Positions 26,268-40,870 are shown, counted from the stretch's first letter. The stretch is 64,000 nt of DNA from Cacajao melanocephalus (GCA_963573385.1 CAUYLG010013797.1:24698-88697); one strand, 5' to 3'. Translations and numbers: made by a program. The notes: generated by a model not told the origin, from the sequence alone.

Positions 26268-26416
26268 AAATGCCAAAAAGCAAGAAATCATTAAAGCATA
26301 CCGAAAATTGGCACTGCAGTGGCACCCAGATAACTTCCAGAATGAAGAAGAAAAGAAAAAAGCTGAGAAAAAGTTCATTGATATAGCAGCTGCTAAAGAA
26401 GTCCTCTCTGATCCAG
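26268..26416 (+). CDS. DNAJC3: DNAJC3 coding exon 11 (residues 403-453), J domain with HPD motif
   Basis: Completes Arg403, reads 49 codons and leaves one base of Glu453. AG is at 26266-26267 and GT at 26417. It contains the helix II sequence [11 protein letters not shown] and the catalytic HPD tripeptide (residues 422-424). HPD is essential for stimulating the ATPase of the Hsp70 partner, BiP/HSPA5. The conserved helix III segment [10 protein letters not shown] follows. The motif is intact, so the copy looks fully functional here. Confidence 0.97.
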
Positions 26417-26599
26417 GTATTATTGGCCTTTATTCCTTTGACTAACCCTAGAGGTGTTACAAGTGAGGGTGGAACACGCGGGGGCTTCCCCATGTGGGGC
26501 TGTATAGGCAGTGACTGGTCCTGAGCCCAGTTCCAGAAGTGTAGTTTTATGTCCGCCCTTACCCAGCGCTCTCATGCTGGAGATGCTCTTATTGCAGGG

Positions 26600-26745
26600 T
26601 ACAGTGGAAAGACCATCAAACGTGGAATCAGAGGGCCTGAGTTTGAATCTTTTTTCTACTCAAAAAAGTTCTCAGAACTTTTTGGTCTCAGTTTTTTCAA
26701 CATGGAGGGTAACAGTATCTCAGGTTCCTTCTAACCTCAAAGGTC
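26600..26745 (+). mobile_element. MIR element
   Basis: ACAGTGGAAAGACCATCAAA, GGGCCTGAGTTTGAATC and TCAGTTTTTTCAACATGGAG follow the MIR order. Diverged but nearly full-length. Confidence 0.72.
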
Positions 26746-26946
26746 AATGATGAATTCTCTCTACCAAGCTCACAGCAGCTTGATGAGGAAACCAGCTTTC
26801 CAGGCTGGATTGCACAGGATAGGAGAAGAGCAGATGTCTGGCCTAGGGCCTGCTTTGCCGCATGTGTGTTCACCAGGAATCTTGGCCTAAATCAAATGAT
26901 CGTTAGATTTACTGGTTTACGTGTGTGTTCTTTTTCTACATTTTTG

Positions 26947-27072
26947 CTTTTTGTAGAAGTGGGGTCTCACCATGTTGTCCAGGCTGGTCTTTAACTCCTA
27001 GGCTCAAGTGATCTTTCCACCTCAGCCTCCCAAAGTTCTGGTATTATAGGTGTGAGCCTCTGCACCTGGCTA
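26947..27072 (-). mobile_element. Alu fragment
   Basis: Antisense Alu 5' part only (TAGAAGTGGGGTCTCACCAT to CTCTGCACCTGGC). Confidence 0.88.
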
Positions 27073-28674
<1,602 letters not shown>

Positions 28675-28679
28675 TGAGT

Positions 28680-29570
28680 ATTTAAGTTCAGTGGTACATG
28701 TGCAGGTTTGTTACATAGGTAAATGTGCATTACGGGGGTTTGTTGTACAGATTATTTAATCACCCAGGTATTAAGTCTAGTATCCATTAGTTGTTTTTCC
28801 TGATCTGTTCCTACTTACAAGTGAGAACATATGGTATTTGGTTTTCTGTTCCTGTGTTAGTCTTGTTCTTTTTTATGGGTGCATAGTATTCCATTGCATA
28901 TATGTACCACATTTTCTTTAGTCTATTGATGGGCGTTTAGGTTGATTCCATGTCTTTGCTGTTGTGAACAGAGCGGCAATAAACAGACATGTGCATGTGT
29001 CTTTATAACAGAACAATTTATATTCTTTTGGGTGCATACCCAGGAATGGGATTGCTGGGTTGAATAGTATTTCAGTCTTGAAGGAATTGCCACACCGTCT
29101 TCCACGATGGCCTAATGAATTTACACTTCTTTTTCTCCACAACCTTGCCAGCATCTTTCTTTTTTTTTTTTTTTTTTTTGACTTTCTGATTTGTATTTCT
29201 CTAATGATTAGTGATGTTGAGCTTTTTTTTTTTCATATGATTGTTGGCCACATGTATGTCTTCTCTTGAGAAGTGTCTGTTCATGTCCTTTGCCCACTTT
29301 TTAATGGGGCTGGTTTTTTCTTATAAATTTGTTAAGTTCCTTGTAGACCTTTGTCAGCTGCATAGTTTGCAAAATTTTTCTCCCTTTCTGTAGGTTGTCT
29401 GCTTACTCTGTTGATGGTTTCTTTTGCTTTGCAGAAGTTCTTTAGTTTAATTAGATACCATTTGTCAATTTTTGCTTTTGTTGCAATTTCATGATGGAAA
29501 TGCCAAAAGCAATCTTTGCCCATGCCTATGTTCTGACTAGTATTTGCCTAGGTTGTCTTCCAGGGTTTTT
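28680..29570 (-). mobile_element. 5'-truncated L1 carrying a local inversion
   Basis: Reversed L1 3' UTR and ORF2 end (GGTACATGTGCAGGTTTGTT, TGGGATTGCTGGGTTGAATA, CTTGAGAAGTGTCTGTTCAT). A 26-nt piece at 29487-29512 is inverted in place relative to the other L1 copies. Confidence 0.93.
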
Positions 29571-30234
29571 CTAATGGCTCTGAGGACATGAGCTCTTTCT
29601 TCCTATCCCTGCAGTATTCCTCTCTGTTGCCTTCTCCCATGTGTCTGCGTTGGTCTCTTTCTGCTCAGGGCTCAGAGGCCCTGCCATTGGGGCACCAATT
29701 GCATGGGAGGGAAAAGTGAGCCTCCTGGAGTCGTATGTTGTGGAGACCCCTCTCCCCTCAAGTCTGAGGAGCCTTAGTGCTGTTTGGATTAAACTGAGGC
29801 TCTGTGGTGCCCATTAGATGCTTGATGAAGTCATTGCCTTATTTATTTTGGGGACTAGGGGAGTGGTCTGGCTGTTTCATTAGAAGAGCAGACTTTTGGA
29901 AGTTTCTTTCTCTCAAATTACTTTTTTCTAAGTAATTTCATTGGGTACTTACCAAGCTTGGGTAGCTTCTTCTGGGGTGAGATTTAGGGACCTGAATTTC
30001 AGTAAATACCTATTTTCAACCCTGAACTTCACCCTCTTTGTGGCAAATTTCTATAGTCTGTTTCTTCTGGGTGGGAATGGGAGAGCCTGGATTTGAATGT
30101 CAGACACAACTCTTGATAACTGAAAAGTATGTAGCCCCTCAAACCCACCCACCCTCCTCTGCCCAGAGAAAATACTCCCCGTGCCCCTGTACCTTAGTTA
30201 TTACCTGGTTCTTAATTTGCTGATTTCTCTCTAG
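29571..30234. other. DNAJC3 last intron, unrecognised
   Basis: Mixed-composition intron without a nameable element. The exon 12 acceptor follows a TGATTTCTCTCTAG pyrimidine tract. Confidence 0.5.
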
Positions 30235-30392
30235 AAATGAGGAAGAAGTTTGACGACGGAGAAGATCCCCTGGATGCAGAGAGCCAGCAAGGAGGCGGTG
30301 GCAACCCTTTCCACAGAAGCTGGAACTCATGGCAAGGGTTCAATCCCTTCAGCTCAGGCGGACCATTTAGATTTAAATTCCACTTCAATTAA
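30235..30392 (+). CDS. DNAJC3: DNAJC3 terminal coding exon 12 (residues 453-504 and stop)
   Basis: After the AG at 30233-30234 the exon completes Glu453 and reads 51 codons to a TAA stop at 30390-30392. The sequence begins MRKKFDDGEDPLDAES, which ends the J domain. It then becomes a short Gly/Phe/Ser-rich tail ending FKFHFN. There is no KDEL-type signal at this C-terminus; the protein is known to be kept in the ER lumen without one. The 3' UTR continues in the same exon with no further coding sequence. Confidence 0.97.
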
Positions 30393-31513
30393 ACCAATTG
30401 TTTTTCTGCTCTTCTTCCTTAATTTTTTTAAAGATTTAAAACAAACAAATCTTGTTACGGGACCCTAATGAAAAAAAAAAATTCAAATCTTTCAGTTTGT
30501 CCATGACCAAAGAGTTGCTTTAATAGGAAAAAAATCTGTTCTTATCCCTGTTAGATTTATGGTTAATGGGTTTGCAGTGGCAGGGAGGCAAGGAATGGTT
30601 CTATTTCTGACAAAGCAGCCTGCATACGTTTTATGCTGCCTGGAGGAAGTGGTCTGCGGCGGGCTTACCTGTGGAAGTGCTCACGTATTCTGCATTTTTC
30701 TACACTGGAGCTGAGATTCTTCTCTTCACAGCCTTGCAGTTAGTCAATGCCTACAAGTGTAGTTATGCCTCCATGTTCTTAAAGAGAATATGAACATTTT
30801 GAGCTGTACGTTCTTAGGGACAACTGTGCTTCAATGTGGTCAATCTAGTCACTTGTGAGTGTGAAATCTTTAGTATGCATGTGTTTATACCTCTGTGGTC
30901 TGTCAACATGGCTGTCACTGAATGAGGAGCAAGAGACCATCTTTTAGGAATCCTGCCACCGGATGATAATATATCCAGGTTTAGACTTTGGATTAATGTT
31001 AAATGTACTTTTTTTGGTCCAATATCTGCAGAAGAATAGTGAAACTTGAATTTATGAGTATCTATGAACCCTTTTAATATTAAACGCAACAAATTAACTA
31101 AAAGCTATAGGTAAAACAGGTTCAGATACAATAGTGGCAGTATTTAAAATATTGCTGAAGTGCAGATTGAAATACTTTTTCCAAGAACTGAAGTTCTGAG
31201 TTTTTATAGAGAATTTCATGTAACAGGATTGGCTTAGAAACATAAAGTTGCTCAGTCAACATAAACACAGAATGCGATTCCCACTTTTAAGTAAAGACCA
31301 TGGGGCAGCTTCTTTCTCCTTCTTTTATATCAAAGCTTGATCTTATTTTCAAGTGCTGTGGTCTCCCACGTGGGACCTCTCTGGTGTATGTGGTAAGCAG
31401 TAGGCCTGCCCTTCTACCAGATCCTGCTGCCTCTAGATGTTCTCCTGACTACAAGAAAATACAGGCTTGCAAGTTCTGTCAGGTCTGTCTGTATTTCCAC
31501 TGTTGTTTCATTT

Positions 31514-31519
31514 AATAAA
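31514..31519 (+). terminator. AATAAA, possible proximal poly(A) signal of DNAJC3
   Basis: Canonical hexamer about 1.1 kb after the stop, followed by a TC/TG-containing stretch. It would give a short 3' UTR isoform. Sequence evidence only. Confidence 0.35.
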
Positions 31520-33992
31520 ACGGCATCTCCTCCTGAGATGTTCTTCTTACCTTTTAAGACAATAACTATTTAAGAAATGAACTAGTCTGTCTTTGTATAC
31601 TGAATACGATTTCCCTAAAGAATGTTACTTTAATCAAAAATATCGAATATTTATGGAATTATTAATGCTGCATTTGAAAGCTGAGGGAATTACTTTAGAT
31701 AGGAATTATCACCTTGAAATCAAGCATTGTAATTCACTGTGGGAGGCATCCTGACCATGGACATACATAACAGCAAAGCACAAATTGTTTTCGTCTGTAG
31801 TCATATCCTGAAACATATGTGGACAAGATTTTTAACTGAGAGAAACCACATAGTTGAATTGAGCAAAACACTTATTTAAGTGCTTTCTGCATCTATTTAG
31901 GAGTCTGTTTCTTACCAATAAACTTAACAGTGCATTTGGAAAACCAGTGAACACCTTGCAGCTTTCATTTTGCTTTAATGTTTCAGTTCAAGCCAGTGTA
32001 AAAATAATTTCCAAGGTATTTTTGTCTATTCTTTAACTTTAGTGATCTCACTACTGGCTATATCAGCAATATCTTTTTCAATCTGGTTCCTTTTGTATAT
32101 GATGTCACTGTGACCTCTTTGAAATATAGTGATGGCTTTTACCTACTTTGAAAAGTAAGAATTTTCACTTAAAATCAGAAAAAAAGGAAATAATCAAATC
32201 ACTTGCCCTTCCACTTGGAGAGCCTGACAGCTGCCAACAACAAGGGGTAAGGGCCTCACAGGAGATGCGCCCACGGCTGGGCGCCTCCCACCTGCTGCCC
32301 AGAGGCTTCTTTGCATTTTCATTTTTCTCCACTTGTAACAACCATAGTTTCAGCTCCTAAATTCTTATCATGGATTGAACTTAGTTATCATAACTGACGT
32401 GCAGATTTACTCGCCTGTTTTCGGTGAAGAGAGAGCAGCAGCTCTGGTGCCACATGCCAGCGCCACGGAGGGAAATGAATTCTCTGCAATCTGTTGTTTT
32501 GCTGATTCACGAAGAAAGTAACAGCCATTGAGTTCCAGTCTTGATGAGCATCAGCAGTTTTCTCTCCCAAATGGAAAGACAGTCACTCCTTGCTTCCCTT
32601 AAAATGTGACTGGGAAAAAGCCTGGATGTGTAAAGAGATAATCATTCCCCCTGCCTGTCTGACACAGGATATCATGATGCATTGTAAAACCGTACTACTG
32701 AAAAGGCATTTTCCTTTTTTGAAGAGGGCTACTTTCATTTTCCCTCGGGGACTGCAGGTGCCAGGTAACCTTTATGGCTCTTTCAGGAAATGTCAAATCA
32801 GACAGTGGGGTACCCTAGCCTTAGCTCTGTCAGTCTGCTCCTACCTTCTTTCCTTTTTGGTGAGCTCCATGAGTGGAGTTATCAGTAGTCTTGTACTTTG
32901 TGGATATTTTGCCCAGCACAAAGTATTAGACACATCATCATCAGTATAGAAGCATTGCGAAAAAGTTCCAAAAAGGGAGATTAAATTTAATTCATTCCTC
33001 AGTTCCGAAAGTTTGTGCTTTCTTACCATGAATAGATGAAAACTTGAAAAAAATGTTGATAGTTGACTAATGGGAATTGGATGTAACATACTACTAATTC
33101 TACAGTGTCTCTCTTTAGGCAGTATTAAAAATCCTTTTTAAAGAAGTATTGGTATGAAAACAGACTGTGTTGCCCTGATAATGGAACTTTAAAACTACCC
33201 ACAGTTTAAGAGAAAAACGTAACTGGGTAAAAAAGGCAGCCAATAAAACCACAATTTGAAATTAATACCATTTTTTACTCACAATGGATGATGGAAAATT
33301 TTACCTTTAAAGGCATGCAATGGGTCAGAAGTTGTCTGTGACATTTACCATGAAAAAACGACGTAAAAGATGTATAAGTTAAAAATTGCTCCTTGGTGGT
33401 CTGTCTGAGAGCCGACTGCCTTACAGATACAGGGTACTGGTGATGGGTCTTGCCAAGTTTTCATTGAGTACACAGCAATGGTATAACCTAGAGAACTTCA
33501 TGCAGCTTTGTTGAATGTAGTTGACTTTTCCATATTTATAAAAGAAGGAAGAAGGCAAATGTTAATTTGCCAACAACTAATATCCTTTTCCTAAATCAGA
33601 TCATTCCTTTTTTGTTAGTTTAAGTTTATCCTGTAATTTCAAATGATGTTAAAAGGTGGGATTATTTGGGATTGTTTTGTTTATACATGATCTCATTTGC
33701 TGAATGATTTAAGAGTAAAATTAGCCACTGCGTGGCTTTGTGTATAGTAACTGGTTTTGTTGCACTCATCTGTGGCTGAAACACTTCCCTGCCGTGGAAA
33801 GCCGAGCAAGGAGGAGGTAAACATTGGAGATGTTTGTTAAAATATTACTCTTACCATGAATGAGAAAAGACTAAGTAACTTAATCCATCTCAATTTAGTG
33901 TTTTAATAAAAAAGGAACCTAACATTTGAAATGGGTCTCAGACATGTCTACAAATATGGGTACTATTTTTATGCCCGTGTATTTTCACATTT

Positions 33993-33998
33993 AATAAA
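33993..33998 (+). terminator. AATAAA, likely distal poly(A) signal of DNAJC3
   Basis: Canonical hexamer followed within 20-60 bases by T-rich and TG-containing sequence. It gives a 3' UTR of about 3.6 kb. A second AATAAA at 34061-34066 is an alternative. Confidence 0.55.
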
Positions 33999-34019
33999 AA
34001 TATTTATGGTCATATCAGT

Positions 34020-35215
34020 ATTTTCTTGCTTTTGATTCATTTTTGTCATCTTTCTTTGAAAATAAAACTCTTAAGAAAGTCCATCTTAGGAGAAGTCTAT
34101 TTCCAACTTTGCTTCATACAAAGTCAGTGACTGAGGTGACCAAAGGGCTCTTCCTTTACACAAGTTGACAGGGAAGGTCAGAGCACATAAAGCACATAAC
34201 CCCCAAAAGTCCTAGGGCTTAAAAAGTGGACAGTTCTTCAGTACTATTAAAATAATATAACACTGAAATTGGCTTTGAAGATTTTCTCTTTTATATGCTA
34301 TTTGTACATTCCTGTTTGTTAAGGCCCTAAGTTGGGAGGGAGGACACTATAGCCTATCTCGATCAGATGTCCAACTACAAACAAAAGGAGCTGTCTTCTC
34401 AGTTAGTGTATTCTGCAGCTGTTAAGATTCAAGGAGAGCTAGAATCTATAATTAATGTGTATAGAACTTTTTTCCAGAAAGCTCAAAGCTTCCAAATTCT
34501 TAATCCTCATGACACTGTGGCAATAGATGAGCAGCCAGCCTGAGTCTGAAGATAAAAAGCATGAACACCTGCAGCAGGCACGAGAGCTGCAGGGAGACTG
34601 CGAGAGGAAGGGAGGTCCAAGTCCTCTTCCCGGAGCCTCAGGAGCTCTCACTGAGCAGGCACCAAGCCCGCTCCTTCCCTACCCCAGGCCCAAATCGGTG
34701 CTTCATGATCTTTAATAATAATAATAATCTTAATGCCAGCTTACAGTTCACATCTCAAAGACCCTGAACTCTGCAAACCCTTTTATGCTGAGCAAATCCT
34801 TTGGGAATGCCTCTATGATAAACAAGCTTAAGATGCATATTAATTTATTGCCTTATACTAGGATTCTGTTTCTAATAAATCATACAGCAGACAACCCAGG
34901 TTGCATGTCTGTTTTGAACACGTTTCCAGCCTTCACTCAGGTCCATTTTCCCTAAGCATCCCTCTGACAGATAATCCCAGGGACTGGGCAGCTGTGACTT
35001 GGAAGAGCCTGGGAACGTTAGTGCCAAAGTCGTTCTGAAGAAATCAGAATTGAACATATTTAAAAAGCATAAGGGAGAAACCACTGCTTGCAGCATTTCT
35101 GAGTGGATTTCACACTGTTTTAAGTCTTCTTGGTATTTATATACTTCCTTGCTATTACAGATTTATATAGGTATATCTTTGCGTACAGTGTGCCATTTGT
35201 AGGTACAGTTAAAAA
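34020..35215. other. Intergenic region between DNAJC3 and UGGT2, left part
   Basis: No gene or named repeat recognised; a short (ATA)n run lies at about 34715-34728. Confidence 0.5.
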
Positions 35216-35718
<503 letters not shown>

Positions 35719-35882
35719 AAAAGATAATTCTTTTAACAAATTATGTACATTTCACTGTGTCAGGTTTTCTTAGGATTTTATTAATACCCTGTCACTTCAT
35801 ATATACCGCCCATTGCACTATTTTTGTTTCCTGCAATGTTTGTGGCTTTGTTACCTCAAGTTAAAAAGTAGAAAGACTTCAC

Positions 35883-35962
35883 TCTACGGTTGTTTAATGT
35901 TTGTGCAAACAAAATAGCAGCTGTTTCTCCTACTGAATGCAGAAACATTAAGCAACTGTAGA
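35883..35962. repeat. 24-bp inverted repeat, 32-nt spacer
   Basis: 35883-35906 and 35939-35962 are reverse complements at 21 of 24 positions (TCTAC.GTTG.TTAATGTTT.TGC). Could fold into a hairpin; no transposon family recognised. Confidence 0.85.
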
Positions 35963-36209
35963 AGGAAGGGAGGGCTCTCCCTGTAGAACAGGGCCTCCGA
36001 TTGGGGAATTTATTATGGACGTTGTACAATGAAAAAAAGCAGCACTAGCAAATCTAGAACTTTTGCCCAAAAAGTTAGTACTGCTGTTATGAATAAGTAC
36101 TGGGAAACAATGCAGGCATAAAAATATTCACCGCGCAGTTCAGGATTTAATGAGTGGATGTTAGCCCTTCACTGCACTTGATCAAATCACAAAAGCTCTT
36201 CATGTGGTT

Positions 36210-36475
36210 CATAAACTCACTTGTTGCCCAGGCTCCAACCTCACGGGCCTTCTTTCAGTTCTCAGATGAACAAACTCCTTCCATGCTATTCCATCTTCCT
36301 GGCTAGCGCTTACTCTTACTTCGGGTTTCACCCTGAAATGTTACTTTTTAGGTCTGTCTTGACGCTTGCCCTTCACAACATTTTCATTTGGATATTCATG
36401 TCTGTCATTTATACTGTCTAGTAACCTGAAGAGGGCAGCTGGGCACACAGTAGGTACTTAAATTATTTGTTGAAA
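36210..36475 (+). mobile_element. L2 3' end (tentative)
   Basis: TGAAATGTTACTTTTTAGGT ... GGGCACACAGTAGGTACTTA ... TTATTTGTTGAA follows the L2 3' layout. Confidence 0.55.
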
Positions 36476-39302
36476 TATTCAGTCTGCTCAGGGCAGAGAG
36501 ACCTATTACATTACTGGCCTTATTTAGATGAAAATTTTTAGAAATTATTTTCTGGTGGAAGCAGACCATGGGGAAACAAAGCAAAAGCTACATACCGGTG
36601 TGAGGGAGACAGACGCATCAGGGGTCCATTGCAGGCTGTTGTATGGAAAGTAGTTTCCATCTGATGCTCTAGAATAGACACTCTACTACAAGATTAGTTC
36701 CATTTATTTCAACATTCATTTTTCCCACTAAAGGTAGTATGAAAATTATTCCTCCTGTCCTTTTTCTGAAAACTTTTAAACATAAGGTTGATCTGGAACC
36801 CTTGTCACTCAAATAATGTTTTGGTTTGAAGCCCATCTTTAACATCTGAGTAATTTTTCTTCAATTCTAATAAAAACCTTTGGGCAGATCCATGTGATTG
36901 AAGTAAACTTCTTAAGTTGAAGTAATTATGAACCGCAGAGAACAAGATTATTTTCCAAATCTGATATCTTTACAACAGAGGTGTTACAGTTTTTTTGGTG
37001 AGGGGGTTAAGGAGTGGAAAGTTTAATAGAAGAAAAAGAGGAGAGCAGCTCCTTGTGAGAGAGACAGACATCTGAAAAAAAAAGGGATGTTACTCATGCT
37101 AAGTCAAGAGGCTTTCCCTTAAAATTTCTCAGAAAATAGAAGTTTATATTTGGCAAATGGGATTAACAAACTGAGAAAATGGGGAACAGCTGTCACATTA
37201 TCATAACACTTGAAGACTTTTAAGAAAGAGTGGTTCTAGGATGGGCTTGCACACCTGATCGAGCCCCTGTAACTTACAAAATTGCCTGTAATTTGAACTT
37301 TGGCCATCAAAGCCCTGGACTGTTATGTTTCCTCTTCCTCACTTTGCTATCAAAGGTGAGATCTTAACCAATCAACTGGTTCTTTGGAAGTGAGTGGAGC
37401 CCATTCCATCTGTGAAGTCAAGTAATAGAAGTGGGTAAGACAATGGCTGGGTCATAATTTCTGCTTGTTGGTTTGAGCATGGGGCCATCAGCACCTTTCA
37501 CTTCATCTTTGAAACTATGGATCTGAGACACATGATCCACGTGTTTATCTGACTTGCCTTGTACCTCCTGCCCCTGAAAGTATTCTGCTGGGTCCCTGGA
37601 GCCTCTTCTGGGTAGTGGCAGTTTCTTGTCTGGTTGCTTCTCAGGTGCTGGAGTCAGGACCTGGCACAGAGCAACAAGCATTTCTGCAGGCAGGTCCCAC
37701 CTGTGTCAGACTACATGTTTAATACTAAAAGCCTGATGTTATCCTAACTCCAGGCTGACATGGCTTGAAGTGCCTTTTGGAGGTATTTGGTGCTATTCTT
37801 CTAGGAGCTATGTGGTTTTCTAGGAACTTGAGGCTAACTGCAGTCAAATGATAGGCATTTCCAAAATAAAACCTTTTGGACCTAAGTGTTGGAGGTGGGA
37901 TGCAGACTTTGGATGGTCTTAATGCTCAGATTCTGGGTCTGCTTTCTACATAAAGCTCACACGTCACTGTGGGTCAAGCAGAAATGCTTCTCATTCTTAG
38001 ATAAACTGTTCTGACACTTTTTTCTAAGAAGGCAGAAAGAAGAGATATATGACTTCTCATAGTTAGAAAATAGTTTCCCCCATCCCCCTGACCTCCACTA
38101 CTTCCAGGATTTGATTTTTGTTAAAACTTGACATAGGGCCTGCAGCCAAGAACCAGAATTTGGGATCCTGAATATACTGTGAAAGCTGCTGGACTGTATT
38201 TGTTCAGCTTCTCCAGGGTGATGGAACTGAATGGCTTTCTCTCCAAGTGTTACCAGACACTCAAGCAAGACCTATGGTTCAGTTATATGTGTCCCTGAGG
38301 AGGGTACGATTTTGTATGGCACAGCAGTTTTTATGCATGAGAGCTCTTGACGTAACAGCATTTTTAAAACCAGCCATCTAATTAAAATATCTCACTGTAA
38401 AGAAATACCTTATTTATAAATCTGGATTTTCTGATATAAGGTATCGCTCATCTGGAAATGAAACATGTAAACTGGCCACTTAGATCGCAAGACACAAACA
38501 GGGAGGGGGGCCATCAAGACTGTTTACATTGTTCTGCAATTTTAGCTTAATACTCCATGAAAATATGGGATCTAAAATACTAGAGAAGGAGTAGGTAATA
38601 AAAGTAGGAATCCAGTGTCTCTGTCCAGCTGATCATTCTTTCTATAAGATTCTCATAGAAGTAAAGACAGGGTGGTAACAAAGGAAAGCAAAGTACCATC
38701 TTACAGTCATCGGGGTTTGTGCTCCAGCCACCGCAGCAGAACTCTGGGTAGCTGGGTGGAGCATCTGGCCTGACCTAGACCCTTACAAAGTCTTACCTCA
38801 CCAATCTCCAGCTGTAGCTGACTCCCAAGAGGAGTGAGCGGAGAGCACCATGGTGTTGGCTGCCCCAGGACCTCTTACTGCTCCAGCCTCTGAGAGTACC
38901 CTGTAGCATACTGTGAACTCACAAGAATAACCTAGTTCCACCAGATCAGACCATTTTAACACAAACACCAACAGCCAAGGAAGGATGACTGGGAGAGAGA
39001 GAGGAAGAAGCAGGCACTCTCTTATTAGGAATGAGTGGAACTGATGGGAAGAGTAGTATTTTAACTCTCTGGTCTGTTTTGTCAAATACAGAAGGATTAG
39101 CTTCGTTCTGAAGAGCACACAGGAGTGAGCTTCTGGCTCATGATGGAACTGTGTGTACAGAACTGTCCAAAGATGGACCAGCCTGTCTCTAGAGGTAGAG
39201 AGTTCCTTGTTGTCCCGGAATTTCCAAGATGGCCTGAGCCTCAACTTTACAGGTGGGGCCTTAGAAGAGGGGCTGGCACATTGGCTGGGGACCCAATTCT
39301 AT
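36476..39302. other. Intergenic region, right part
   Basis: About 2.8 kb with no gene, RNA or repeat that I can name. It is notably low in Alu and L1 for this window. Confidence 0.5.
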
Positions 39303-39415
39303 TAAATGTTTCTCAAACTCTTATTACAGAACCATCTGGAGAGCTTTTTAAATGATCATGATTCACCAAGCTTGCTTTAGACCTAATGAGTCAGACTTTT
39401 CATAGGTTGGGGTCC
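39303..39415. mobile_element. hAT-Charlie MITE fragment (MER5-like)
   Basis: TTTCTCAAACTCTTATTACAG, AACCATCTGGAGAGCTTTTT and CTAATGAGTCAGACTTTTC match the MER5-type word order. Confidence 0.55.
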
Positions 39416-39840
39416 AAATGGCACTGAGTTCTCTTCCAATCCCATGATCCTATGATTTTAGAATAGTTGGATAGTTTTTAAACATTTACTAGTCTTATTC
39501 ATCTATTATTAGTACACATCAGGAAAACAAACTGTTTACATCCTTACTTAGTTCCCATAAAAATATCTCATCCTTTTAAAAAAATACACAAATATCCCAC
39601 ATACCCATAAATACTTTTTATGACATAAAATTAGAAACATCAAAAAATCCAAATACCAAATACCACATAAGATTAAAACATCACATGGTTTAAGATAAAT
39701 GATTACTGTGTAACAATATTACTTCCATGTTAAACCAATAGTTAAGGTACAAATGGTCTTTATTATTATTTACTATTGTCTTGGAAGGAAAAAAATAGAA
39801 AATAGCTTCCTGTAATTTTAAATGCATTTAGGCAACTTGA

Positions 39841-40141
<301 letters not shown>

Positions 40142-40310
40142 TAAATGCATTTCTGTAATTTTAAATGCATTTTGTGAAGAAGGAAATGTAGATGCATATA
40201 AAACTAGATACAAAAGGCTATAGTTTGATACACATCAGCCAGTCAGGTACCTGGGCTATCTGGCAAAACATCGAACTTTAACTGGTGATCAGGAAAAAGG
40301 AACAATCAGG

Positions 40311-40522
40311 TTTTAAATACTCAATGGTCATTTATTATAAAACTGAAACTTATTTAATACATTAAATACATATGTTTTAAATAATTACAATTTTTAAAAA
40401 TTAAAGAAAATGTCACTGATCTTAATGAGACTTCCAAAGAGTCTGAGCAGTGGCTCCACACTTCCCCAGCAGGCGGAAGACTTCCTGTCACGCTTTCCCC
40501 TTCCTTCTGATATAAACCAGTG
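40311..40522 (-). other. UGGT2: UGGT2 3' UTR (end inferred)
   Basis: Short AT-rich 3' UTR read on the - strand from the stop to roughly 20 bases past the AATAAA whose complement is at 40331-40336. An ATTAAA (complement 40353-40358) just upstream may assist. An antisense Alu with a complex flank lies immediately downstream (39850-40141). A more distal end at the TTTATT near 39759 is possible but would include the Alu. Confidence 0.6.
40331..40336 (-). terminator. AATAAA, likely UGGT2 poly(A) signal
   Basis: TTTATT on the + strand, that is AATAAA on the - strand, about 190 bases after the stop. Confidence 0.55.
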
Positions 40523-40545
40523 CTAGAGTTCATCATGTGTTAAAA
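40523..40545 (-). CDS. UGGT2: UGGT2 last coding exon: ILTHDEL and stop
   Basis: Only 23 coding bases: TT completing Ile, then Leu-Thr-His-Asp-Glu-Leu and TAG (40525-40523). The acceptor AG (complement of 40547-40546) is preceded by a weak pyrimidine tract with many purines. The C-terminal HDEL is the ER retrieval tetrapeptide recognised by KDEL receptors. UGGT1 is known to end REEL instead. Too short to be found by ORF scanning; I located it by looking for a phase-compatible HDEL-stop after an acceptor downstream of the penultimate exon. Confidence 0.93.
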
Positions 40546-40744
40546 CTGTAGGGGAGAAAAGTTTATTTAGTTCCTGGAATCTTAAACATAAAATTATCCT
40601 AAATATTACTTACATACGAGGAAGGACCGATGTTGACTGAGGATCCTTTACTTGCTAGTTCAGTACCTATATGCTTCATTACGCAACATGAGAAGAGCTC
40701 TTTGTACACTGTGATGTCTATTATATTGTATCACAACTACTTGT

Positions 40745-40870
40745 CTTTAAAATCCACCTAGACTGCGAGCTCCCATGAATCTATGAGGACAAGGAACATA
40801 CCTTACTTATCTTTGTTATCTTTAGGATCTAGCATCCTGTCTGGCAGATAAGAGGTCTTGAAGAATACTA
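40745..40870 (+). mobile_element. L2/MIR 3' end fragment (tentative)
   Basis: TAGACTGCGAGCTCCCATGA ... GACAAGGAACATACC ... TCTAGCATCCTGTCTGGCA has the layout of an ancient LINE/SINE terminus. Confidence 0.5.

Larger units (their letters stand above)
30393..34018 (+). other. DNAJC3: DNAJC3 3' UTR (end inferred)
   Basis: The stretch after the stop is essentially free of Alu and L1 sequence, unlike all neighbouring introns, which suits a retained 3' UTR. It is AT-rich, with several candidate AATAAA hexamers (31514, 31917, 33242, 33993). I place the main end about 20 bases after the 33993 hexamer because the repeat-free, exon-like character extends to there. An end after the hexamer at 34061 is also possible. 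The upstream hexamers could give shorter isoforms. 3'-end sequencing reads would settle this. Confidence 0.65.
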
